A stretch of 5,758 nt of DNA from Cyanobacteria bacterium UBA3803. GTDB taxonomy: Bacteria; Cyanobacteriota; Vampirovibrionia; Gastranaerophilales; Gastranaerophilaceae. This document shows positions 1 to 5,296 of the stretch, piece after piece. The DNA is taken from assembly GCA_002369055.1 (NCBI GenBank), contig DFEL01000092.1, positions 1 through 5,758 on the forward strand. Reading direction: 5' to 3'. Under the pieces are notes generated by a model. The model did no database searches, was not told where the DNA came from, and was given only the letters and a program-made list of their open reading frames with translations. Numbering within the stretch: position 1 is the first letter of the stretch; each line of letters begins with the position of its first letter. A program made the translations under genes and the position numbers.

Positions 1-285
1 AAAATATACACAAGTAATAACACGAGAGTCAGGGTGTCTTAAAGGATCACCAAAAGTATATAACTGCTCTAAATATACATTATCAACATCTGTTTTTTCT
101 TTCAAAACACGAACAGCAGCCTGTTCAAGATTTTCAGACATTCTTACATAACCACCGGGAATAGCCCACTTACCTATAAACGGCTCTTTTTCACGTCTAA
201 TAAGCAATACTTGTAAAGCATTATTTTTAATAGTCAAAATTACAGTATCGACAGTAATTTCATGTGTTTTTGTTTCATTAAACAT
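1..285 (-). CDS. Nudix-domain protein (NrtR-like or ADP-ribose pyrophosphatase-like), 3' part missing
   Basis: Reading the minus strand from the ATG at 285-283 gives 95 open codons to the window edge; the C-terminus lies outside. The protein starts MFNETKTHEITVDTV and has a beta-strand LQVLLIRR (24-31), then GKWAIPGGYV (38-47), the Nudix box (45-67), and VYLEQLYTFGDP (70-81) followed by RVITCVYF. The last blocks are typical of the COG1051-type Nudix group, which includes NrtR repressors of NAD genes as well as enzymes. The Nudix box keeps G45, E51, R59 and E63, but has V60 and K64 where the consensus has Glu, and D66 where it has Gly. Catalysis is therefore doubtful. An NrtR would carry a C-terminal winged helix, which cannot be seen here. 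A purine-rich AAGAGG (303-298) lies 12 nt before the ATG, a slightly long spacing. The domain call is firm; the choice between enzyme and regulator is open. Confidence 0.85.
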   Translation of the reverse strand, partial: MFNETKTHEITVDTVILTIKNNALQVLLIRREKEPFIGKWAIPGGYVRMSENLEQAAVRVLKEKTDVDNVYLEQLYTFGDPLRHPDSRVITCVYF

Positions 286-316
286 TAATACAATATTCCT
301 CTTGTGTTATGGAAAT

Positions 317-345
317 ATTTTAAAATAAACAAAAATAAAAGTAAA
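317..345 (-). promoter_or_regulatory. Candidate sigma-70 promoter of the Nudix gene
   Basis: On the minus strand, TTTACT (345-340) and TAAAAT (322-317) are separated by 17 nt and would start transcription about 10 nt before the ribosome binding site. The match is 4/6 and 5/6. The region is extremely AT-rich, so chance matches are likely; the call rests on the correct spacing and position. Confidence 0.35.
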
Positions 346-378
346 TAGCAAATTTATCTTCATTAACAACACATCCTT

Positions 379-408
379 ACTGTAACCATTTTTTATTTAC
401 ATTACAGT
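379..408. repeat. Inverted repeat ACTGTAA / TTACAGT in the gap between two minus-strand genes
   Basis: ACTGTAA (379-385) and TTACAGT (402-408) form a perfect 7-bp dyad separated by 16 nt. It lies in the 162-bp gap (286-447) downstream of the transglycosylase stop and about 35 bp upstream of the candidate -35 of the Nudix gene. It could be an operator for a dimeric regulator or a weak hairpin at the 3' end of the transglycosylase transcript. The long loop and missing T-run argue against an intrinsic terminator. Apart from this dyad and the candidate promoter, nothing else is evident in the gap. Confidence 0.35.
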
Positions 409-447
409 TAAATTATTTGTTTAATCAGATAATAGAGATATCAATAA

Positions 448-1092
448 CTATATTAAAGAATCTTTAACAGATTTTGTAGCTGAGATATCTATGATTTGCA
501 AAGTATGTCTTGATAAACCTGCCCCTTTATCACTTGAAACCGGAGCAGTAGTAACAGACGGCTTTTTATTATTAACAGGCATCGGTCTTACATTAACAAC
601 AGGTGCTTTTCTTGAAGCCTTTATCATAGCCGGATCAGGATGATGAGAGTAATGTTTGTAGTCAGACATTATTGTATTTACAAAACTTCTGCTTGCATTT
701 GGAACAGCCTTTCTTCTTGAAACAGCAACAGGGCCCGCATTATAAGCCGCCAGTGCTAATTCCGTTGAACCAAACATCTTATACATCATTTTGTAATACA
801 TCAAACCACCCCTTATGTTATCACTTAAATAATAAGGGTTAAGTCCCATAGTTCTTGCAGTTGAAGGTAATAACTGAAAAACACCAACTGCACCGTATGG
901 ACTTCTTGTATTATGTCTAAAATTTGATTCGGTTTTTGCGATACTTAAACCTAAAGCGGGATCAATGCCCAGTTCAATTGAATGCTTTACGATAATAGCT
1001 TTTACTTCGTTTTCTGATACTTCTGCTGCGATAGTTTTTTGTCCTAACATTAGCACCATCATTATCGTGAGTATTGCTAACTTTCTTAACAT
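448..1092 (-). CDS. Secreted lytic transglycosylase, SLT (GH23) domain
   Basis: This 214-residue protein would cleave the beta-1,4 glycosidic bond between MurNAc and GlcNAc in peptidoglycan, leaving 1,6-anhydroMurNAc ends. Residues 1-23 are a Sec signal peptide (Lys/Arg start, hydrophobic LAILTIMMVLML core, AA before E24), so it acts outside the cytoplasmic membrane. The SLT domain spans about 27-145: catalytic Glu55 in AKTESNF, the block GAVGVFQLLPSTA (67-79), and AAYNAGP (115-121), all family signatures. The tail after about 150 is basic and Pro/Val-rich, probably disordered, and I recognise no wall-binding domain. AGGA (1103-1100) sits 7 nt before the ATG and fixes the start. The gene is divergent from the pilin genes and co-oriented with the Nudix gene. 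Such enzymes often open the wall for pili or secretion systems, but that link here is inference from position only. Confidence 0.93.
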   Translation of the reverse strand: MLRKLAILTIMMVLMLGQKTIAAEVSENEVKAIIVKHSIELGIDPALGLSIAKTESNFRHNTRSPYGAVGVFQLLPSTARTMGLNPYYLSDNIRGGLMYYKMMYKMFGSTELALAAYNAGPVAVSRRKAVPNASRSFVNTIMSDYKHYSHHPDPAMIKASRKAPVVNVRPMPVNNKKPSVTTAPVSSDKGAGLSRHTLQIIDISATKSVKDSLI

Positions 1093-1127
1093 AAAATATT
1101 CCTGTGTTTGTAAATTGTTGTGCTATG

Positions 1128-1156
1128 GTTATAATTTATAAGTGTAATATTCACAA
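1128..1156 (-). promoter_or_regulatory. Promoter of the lytic transglycosylase gene
   Basis: On the minus strand, TTGTGA (1156-1151) and TATAAC (1133-1128) have an ideal 17-nt spacer, giving a leader of roughly 28 nt before the ATG at 1092. It matches 4/6 at -35 and 5/6 at -10. A 7-bp inverted repeat brackets it: CACAACA (1152-1158) overlaps the -35 and TGTTGTG (1116-1122) overlaps the start-site region. Confidence 0.5.
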
Positions 1157-1169
1157 CACATAACATTTG

Positions 1170-1229
1170 TAAATATATTTTAATATAAAAAATAAAAAAT
1201 TGCAAGTCTATTGTCCAAAGTGGTATAAT
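1170..1229 (+). promoter_or_regulatory. Extended -10 promoter with UP-like A/T tract for the first pilin gene
   Basis: TATAAT (1224-1229) is a perfect -10, preceded by TGG so that it fits the extended TGnTATAAT form. TTGCAA (1200-1205) is a 4/6 match to -35 with an 18-nt spacer. Immediately upstream, 1170-1201 is uninterrupted A/T, as expected for an UP element. Start of transcription would be near 1236, and an AAGGAG ribosome binding site follows at 1257-1262, 6 nt before the ATG. This is the strongest promoter-like sequence in the window. Confidence 0.7.
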
Positions 1230-1268
1230 CACAAGTATATAAAGATTTTGTAATCTAAGGAGATATAA

Positions 1269-1943
1269 ATGAAAAGTAAAAATGCGTTTACAATGGCAGA
1301 AGCGTTAATTGTACTTAGCGTAGTAGGAATATTAGCAGCATTGTCAGTTGTTGCCGTAAACAACTCAAAACCTGATGAAAACATTATCATGTTTAGAAAA
1401 GGATATGCAACAACAGCAAAAGCAGTACAAAATTTACTTAATGATACGGCATTATATCCAAATGCAAACAGCAGTGTAACATTATCAAGATTAGGAAACT
1501 CAATCGAAAATAAAAAGGGATTAACAGACACTTCCGGAATTTACAAAAATAATTTTGCGTATAATTTTGCTCTTTTAGTAAATCCTGTAACCGCCTTAAG
1601 CGGCACAAATTGCACAGACACAACAAACGTAGCAAGTACAAAAACATGTAAATTTACAACAGCAGACGGAATATACTGGGAAGTTGATAGCACAATGAGC
1701 GGTACAAGTCCTAATGCGTACGTTACAATGCATTTGTACGGTCAAAACGGTGCTTCTTGCAGTTATCATGCAAACATTTGCCCAATACCAACAAAATTTA
1801 AACTAAAAATTGACAAAATGGGTTCTATAAAGCCTGTATTGGACAATGGCACAACGTTTGATCCTGTTGCGGCAACTTATCTTTATTACAGTAAAATTAA
1901 CAAACACTCTAAAATTCCACGCGATAGCAGATGGTTTACATAA
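1269..1943 (+). CDS. Type IV pilin-like / pseudopilin protein (prepilin N-terminal domain)
   Basis: This 224-residue protein begins with a class III prepilin leader: short basic MKSKNA, a predicted prepilin peptidase cut between A6 and F7, then FTMAEALIVLSVVGILAALSV as the hydrophobic N-terminal helix, with the assembly Glu at +5 (E11). It should be inserted in the membrane, cleaved, N-methylated and assembled into a type IV or type II-secretion-like filament. The globular part (about 35-224) contains TADGIYWEVD (130-139), a motif I recall in pilin-like proteins of this group, and four cysteines (C115, C127, C164, C171) that could form two disulfides. No pilus ATPase, platform protein or peptidase is present. 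Whether it is a major pilin, minor pilin or pseudopilin cannot be decided. The gene has its own promoter and ribosome binding site and no obvious terminator after it. Confidence 0.85.
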   Translation: MKSKNAFTMAEALIVLSVVGILAALSVVAVNNSKPDENIIMFRKGYATTAKAVQNLLNDTALYPNANSSVTLSRLGNSIENKKGLTDTSGIYKNNFAYNFALLVNPVTALSGTNCTDTTNVASTKTCKFTTADGIYWEVDSTMSGTSPNAYVTMHLYGQNGASCSYHANICPIPTKFKLKIDKMGSIKPVLDNGTTFDPVAATYLYYSKINKHSKIPRDSRWFT

Positions 1944-1952
1944 CGTTAAAAT

Positions 1953-1980
1953 TTGCAAGGCATTTTATTTTTGATATAAT
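1953..1980 (+). promoter_or_regulatory. Extended -10 promoter of the second pilin gene
   Basis: TTGCAA (1953-1958) and a perfect TATAAT (1975-1980) are separated by 16 nt, and TGA directly before the hexamer makes it an extended -10. The ribosome binding site AGGAG (1989-1993) lies 6 nt before the ATG at 2000, so the leader is only about 13 nt. It shares the TTGCAAG box and the TGnTATAATnAC block with the promoter at 1200-1229. Confidence 0.65.
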
Positions 1981-1999
1981 TACCACATAGGAGTTTAAT

Positions 2000-2710
2000 A
2001 TGAAAAAAACAGCATTTACTTTAATGGAAATATTACTTGCAATGTCAATCATTGGAGTATTGGCTGTTGCAACAATGAATAATATAGGGAAAATTCAAAG
2101 TAATAAAACAAAAGAAGCCTTTAGAAATTGCTACAACCACATGGAACAAACAGTTTCTTCAATTATATCAGATGAATCTGTTTATCCAAAAGTAAATTGG
2201 GGTACTACTTTAGATAGCACCGGCAATATAAGAAGATACCCTATCAGAATGTTTGATTTAAATGAAAATACAGGAGAGGGCTCATTTAGCACTGGTGCAA
2301 CAACAAATTTATTTTCAAGAACATTTATGAACAGGTCTTCTACAACAGAAACATCAATATCCGGCAAATATTATAGATTTTATGCAAAAAATGGCAGTTA
2401 CTGGGTAGTTTATTATAACAGTTCACAATCAACCGGGAAAAAAACAAATATCTCAGATGCGGATTATATAATTATTTTTGATGTTAATGGTCGCAATAAC
2501 GGAAATGATTGCCCATATTCAGGGGAAAATTTGACAACCGGACCGACAAACTGTACAAAACCGGATACGTTTAAATTTGGATTAACTTATGATAACAGAA
2601 TTATAACAGACAATAATTCAGTATACAACGGAAAAACATTAGGAAAATTTATGGCAGAATACGGATACGGAGAAGAAGCAGCTGCGGCAATACCTGATCT
2701 TTCAAGTTAA
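2000..2710 (+). CDS. Type IV pilin-like / pseudopilin protein (prepilin N-terminal domain)
   Basis: This 236-residue protein has the leader MKKTA, a predicted cut between A5 and F6, the helix FTLMEILLAMSIIGVLAVAT and Glu at +5 (E10), so it should be processed and exported like the upstream pilin. The two share the N-terminal helix, and the phrases KNGSYWVV (130-137) and ADGIYWEV in the first protein look like equivalent strands, but the rest differs too much for a recent tandem duplication. Cysteines are C44, C171 and C185. The stretch IFDVNGRNNGND (159-170) is an acidic/Asn-rich turn of the D-x-N-G type that in several pseudopilins coordinates calcium; the role here is inferred. The C-terminus is Ala/Glu-rich (EEAAAA, 225-230). 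The gene follows the first pilin by 56 bp with its own promoter. Exact pilus role is unknown. Confidence 0.85.
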   Translation: MKKTAFTLMEILLAMSIIGVLAVATMNNIGKIQSNKTKEAFRNCYNHMEQTVSSIISDESVYPKVNWGTTLDSTGNIRRYPIRMFDLNENTGEGSFSTGATTNLFSRTFMNRSSTTETSISGKYYRFYAKNGSYWVVYYNSSQSTGKKTNISDADYIIIFDVNGRNNGNDCPYSGENLTTGPTNCTKPDTFKFGLTYDNRIITDNNSVYNGKTLGKFMAEYGYGEEAAAAIPDLSS

Positions 2711-2724
2711 TATAAATAAAATTC

Positions 2725-2730
2725 TATAAT
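2725..2730 (+). promoter_or_regulatory. Candidate -10 box of the methylthioadenosine phosphorylase gene
   Basis: A perfect TATAAT at 2725-2730 lies in the 49-bp gap before the ATG at 2760. The best upstream -35 choice is poor (TTCAAG at 2701-2706, 3/6, 18-nt spacer, overlapping the pilin stop codon). Tandem purine-rich AAGGA copies at 2739-2743 and 2744-2748 follow and provide the ribosome binding site. Confidence 0.45.
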
Positions 2731-2759
2731 ACAAATAAAAGGAAAGGAAAAACTAAAAA

Positions 2760-3563
2760 ATGGAACAAAAACATTTAGCAACAATTGGTGTATTTGGTGG
2801 CTCAGGATTTTACAAATTTTTGGACAACGTAGAAGAAGTAAAAGTAGAAACACCTTATGGTATGCCAAGTGACAACCTTATGATTGGTAAAATCGGTAAA
2901 CATAAAGTAGCATTTATGCCAAGACACGGAAGAAATCACACTATACTTCCTCATTTAATTAATTACAGAGCGAATGTTTGGGCAATGAAACACGTTGGAT
3001 GTGAAAGAGTTATTTCACCTTGTGCGTCAGGAAGTTTACAAAAGCACATAAATCCGGGTGACTTCGTAATCTGTGACCAATTTGTAGATTGGACAGACGG
3101 TAGAAAATCAACATTCTTTGAAGGACCTGTTGTTCACCATCCGTCACCAACAGATTTATATTGTCCTGAATTAAGAGAAATTGCTATTGATATTGCGAAA
3201 AAATTAGGTATTAAAGTTCACGAAACAGGTACAATGACAGTTATCAACGGACCAAGATTTTCAACAAAAGCAGAATCTAAATTCTTTACAAATCAAGGTT
3301 GGGATGTAATAGGTATGACAGCATTTCCTGAAAATTACCTTGTAAAAGAAATGGATATGTGTCCGCTAAACATTTCCTTAATTACAGACCATGACTGCGG
3401 TTTGGTTGGAGATGTTCCTCCTGTTTCACACCACGAAGTTTGCAGAGTATTTAACGAAAACTTAGAAAACGTTAAAAACTTGCTATTCAGAGTTATTGAA
3501 GCAATACCTGAAACAAGAGAACATTGTGATTGTGCTAACACATTCAAAAATTCTCAAATGTAA
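2760..3563 (+). CDS. mtnP: S-methyl-5'-thioadenosine phosphorylase (MTAP, PNP/MTAP family 2)
   Basis: This 267-residue cytoplasmic enzyme would split 5'-methylthioadenosine, the by-product of polyamine synthesis, with phosphate into adenine and 5-methylthioribose-1-phosphate, the entry to methionine salvage. Family motifs occur in order: phosphate loop GGSGFY (13-18), RHGRNHTILPH (55-65), NYRANVWAMK (68-77), CASGSLQKHINPGD (88-101), DQFVDWT (106-112), TFFEGP (118-123), INGPRFSTKAES (162-173) and DVIGMT (182-187). TDHDC (209-213) has both aspartates, D210 and D212, that read the 6-amino group of adenine, favouring MTAP over guanosine/inosine phosphorylase; methylthioinosine phosphorylase remains an alternative. 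Length is normal. The tail has a Cys-Asp-Cys pair (C256, C258). The next MTA-salvage genes are not in the window. A strong hairpin terminator follows 6 bp after the stop. Confidence 0.93.
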   Translation: MEQKHLATIGVFGGSGFYKFLDNVEEVKVETPYGMPSDNLMIGKIGKHKVAFMPRHGRNHTILPHLINYRANVWAMKHVGCERVISPCASGSLQKHINPGDFVICDQFVDWTDGRKSTFFEGPVVHHPSPTDLYCPELREIAIDIAKKLGIKVHETGTMTVINGPRFSTKAESKFFTNQGWDVIGMTAFPENYLVKEMDMCPLNISLITDHDCGLVGDVPPVSHHEVCRVFNENLENVKNLLFRVIEAIPETREHCDCANTFKNSQM

Positions 3564-3569
3564 TTAACT

Positions 3570-3604
3570 AAAAATCGGATAAGTAACATACTTATCCGAT
3601 TTTT
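3570..3604 (+). terminator. Intrinsic terminator after mtnP, abutting the YggT ribosome binding site
   Basis: ATCGGATAAGTA (3574-3585) pairs perfectly with TACTTATCCGAT (3589-3600) around the loop ACA, and flanking AAAA/TTTT (3570-3573 with 3601-3604) extends the stem to 16 bp. The T-run after the G/C-containing stem is TTTTT (3600-3604). The next ribosome binding site starts only 9 nt later, at 3613. Confidence 0.85.
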
Positions 3605-3626
3605 ATATGTATAAAAGGACTTAGCA

Positions 3627-3887
3627 ATGATACTTAAACTTATAAACGAAATTTTTTATTTATACGGTGTTCTTATATTGATAAGAATATTTTTAACTTG
3701 GATTCCAACTATTGACTGGGATGCACAACCTATGAAAGCATTAAGAACAATTACTGATGTATATTTAGATTTGTTTAGAAGTCTAATTCCACCATTTGGC
3801 GGTCTTGACTTTTCACCAATAATAGCAATTATAGTTCTTCAAATATTTCAAGTAATTTTAACCTCTTTTATAGGAGGTCTAATGTAA
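3627..3887 (+). CDS. YggT / YlmG (Ycf19-like) small integral membrane protein
   Basis: This 86-residue protein has two membrane segments (about 5-26 and 62-84) joined by a loop with the family blocks R20...WIP (25-27), DW (30-31), TDVYLDLFRSLIPP (43-56) and GGLDFSPIIAIIVLQ (58-72). The loop closely resembles cyanobacterial YlmG and plastid Ycf19. The family is linked to cell division, nucleoid or septum organisation and membrane protein assembly, but its molecular activity is not settled. AAAAGGA (3613-3619) lies 7 nt before the ATG. I see no promoter between the mtnP terminator and this start, so expression probably relies on read-through from mtnP. It converges with the minus-strand metalloprotease gene. 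Confidence 0.9.
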   Translation: MILKLINEIFYLYGVLILIRIFLTWIPTIDWDAQPMKALRTITDVYLDLFRSLIPPFGGLDFSPIIAIIVLQIFQVILTSFIGGLM

Positions 3888-3918
3888 AATAAGTCGAAAC
3901 TTAAAGTTTCGACTTATT
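3888..3918. terminator. Bidirectional terminator between convergent genes
   Basis: AATAAGTCGAAAC (3888-3900) pairs perfectly over 13 bp with GTTTCGACTTATT (3906-3918), loop TTAAA. It starts directly after the YggT stop codon (3885-3887) and lies 10 bp from the stop of the convergent metalloprotease gene (3929). The minus-strand RNA has a short U-rich tail (TTATTTTA); the plus-strand tail (TTATTATTAAT) is weaker, so it should work best for the metalloprotease transcript. Confidence 0.8.
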
Positions 3919-3928
3919 ATTAATAAAA

Positions 3929-5251
3929 CTACTTTGCCCAATTCATAACATCTTTTATAAAAGATTTTTCAACAATATTAGGATGTCTTGATTTATAATC
4001 CTCGATAGCAGCAATAACTTCCTCTTTTTTATTTGTTTCAACACAAGCAACAAGATAATTATTTAACATTTTTTCATTATCTTTGTCAAAATAATATGCT
4101 TGTTTAAAATAAATATACGCATTATTATAGTTATCCCTTTTTGCCTCACACATACCCAGCATATTTAGAAGCGGCACTCTTTCTTCATTATTTTTTGTAT
4201 AATTTACGGCATATTGGTAATATTTTATAGCACTGTCATACTTTTTAGACGTATAGTAACATTCACCCATAGACTGATAAATTAACGGATTATTATTCTC
4301 CAATTCCAAAGCCTTTTTATAAGCATCAAGTGCTTCATCTTTTTTACCTAAATCATAATATACCCGACCCAAATTTACCCATGAAATAGCCTTATTAGGC
4401 GAATGCTTAGCATATAACTCCGCTTCTTTTAATTTTGTTTCAGCATAATTTTTAGTTTCCCTATTAATTAAAGCCTGGTCATTTGAATAAAGAATTTTAA
4501 TTGTTGCAATATCTCTTGATGAAAAAGTTTTGACATTTGAAGAAGCATACATTACATCCGTATTTTTTGGACTATGTCCTATAATACCAATTGCGTGTCC
4601 TAATTCATGAATAGCAACATTATATACCTCTGACGGTGTAACTTTAACATTTGAATTTGGTTTTTTAGATAATATTTTTATAAATGACTTTGATAAATAT
4701 TTATCATCACTTGAAAAGCTGTTATTTGTAAGTCCTGCCATATAAATAGAATCTTTATTATCGTTGCTGTCAAAATGCTCAACAACATCTATAACAATAT
4801 CCGCATTATCTCTTTTTGAAGTAGTATAAAATTTAAAATAGTCCTTAAAAACTTCATTATATTTGCTTAATGCACCATAAATCGAATCTTTATATTCCGA
4901 ATCTGAAACAAACACGGTAATTTTTTTCTTATTCCATTTTACTAACTTACCGTTTGAATCAATCGCATAATTAATATAATTATCAGAAACACTATAAGAA
5001 TCAGATTCAAGTTTATTACCTGATAAAGACAACTCATCTGCTTCTGAACTTGAATTATCTTCATCCGAAATATTACGATTTTTACCATCTAAAAGTTCTT
5101 TTTGTTCTTTTTGAGAAAGAGAAGAAAATGAAAATATTTTTTCAGTAGGTTTTGCCGGTGCGTAATAATTAAAATAATTAGCAATACCAATAACTAAAAG
5201 AAGTACTGCAAGAATTATAAATTGATTTTTTTGATTATTTAAATTATTCAT
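3929..5251 (-). CDS. Membrane-anchored matrixin-like zinc metalloprotease with C-terminal TPR repeats
   Basis: This 440-residue protein has one N-terminal hydrophobic segment (about 11-28, FIILAVLLLVIGIANYF) with no clear cleavage site, so it is probably an anchor with the rest outside the membrane. A Ser/Asp/Glu-rich linker follows (about 40-92). The metalloprotease domain (about 95-257) has IDSNGKLVKWNKKKITVFV, then HELGHAIGIIGHS (215-227) with catalytic E216 and zinc ligands H215 and H219, and the Met-turn DVMY (232-235). The third histidine, H226, is one residue later than in the standard HExxHxxGxxH. SRDIATIKILY (245-255) closes the domain. Three TPRs (about 288-321, 322-355, 357-390) and a weaker fourth (391-424) follow, a protein-binding scaffold. 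The substrate is unknown. GAGG (5259-5256) lies 4 nt before the ATG. The rpoD terminator sits just upstream, with no room for an ordinary promoter after it. Confidence 0.82.
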   Translation of the reverse strand: MNNLNNQKNQFIILAVLLLVIGIANYFNYYAPAKPTEKIFSFSSLSQKEQKELLDGKNRNISDEDNSSSEADELSLSGNKLESDSYSVSDNYINYAIDSNGKLVKWNKKKITVFVSDSEYKDSIYGALSKYNEVFKDYFKFYTTSKRDNADIVIDVVEHFDSNDNKDSIYMAGLTNNSFSSDDKYLSKSFIKILSKKPNSNVKVTPSEVYNVAIHELGHAIGIIGHSPKNTDVMYASSNVKTFSSRDIATIKILYSNDQALINRETKNYAETKLKEAELYAKHSPNKAISWVNLGRVYYDLGKKDEALDAYKKALELENNNPLIYQSMGECYYTSKKYDSAIKYYQYAVNYTKNNEERVPLLNMLGMCEAKRDNYNNAYIYFKQAYYFDKDNEKMLNNYLVACVETNKKEEVIAAIEDYKSRHPNIVEKSFIKDVMNWAK

Positions 5252-5259
5252 ATTACCTC

Positions 5260-5287
5260 AAAAAAGGCATAAACTAAAGTTTATGCC
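5260..5287 (-). terminator. Intrinsic terminator of rpoD, abutting the metalloprotease ribosome binding site
   Basis: On the minus strand, GGCATAAAC and GTTTATGCC (5287-5279 and 5274-5266) form a perfect 9-bp stem with a four-base loop, followed by six Ts (5265-5260). It begins 9 bp after the rpoD stop codon (5299-5297). The GAGG ribosome binding site of the next gene begins at 5259, the base right after the T-run. Confidence 0.85.
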
Positions 5288-5296
5288 CTTGATAAA

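Noticed and set aside
379..408. BirA-type biotin operator
   Set aside because: The left half TGTAACC resembles one arm, but the right half lacks the GG expected in the mirrored arm.
1229..1647. Open frames on the minus strand across the first pilin gene (1229-1531 and 1438-1647)
   Set aside because: They overlap a well-supported prepilin gene with a strong promoter and ribosome binding site, have low-complexity hydrophobic or Leu/Cys-rich translations, and resemble no family.
1931..1965. Terminator between the two pilin genes
   Set aside because: Only the short palindrome AACGTT is present; there is no stem with a T-run, so read-through between the genes is possible.
2182..2367. 61-codon minus-strand frame inside the second pilin gene
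   Set aside because: It lies fully within the pilin coding region and has no ribosome binding site or recognisable motif; it is a shadow frame.
1269..2710. The two pilin genes as a recent tandem duplication
   Set aside because: Similarity is limited to the N-terminal helix shared by all prepilins plus a short strand; cysteine positions, lengths and most of the globular domains differ.
3335..3547. 70-codon minus-strand frame inside the phosphorylase gene
   Set aside because: It is antisense to the most conserved part of mtnP, so the open frame is explained by codon constraints on the real gene.
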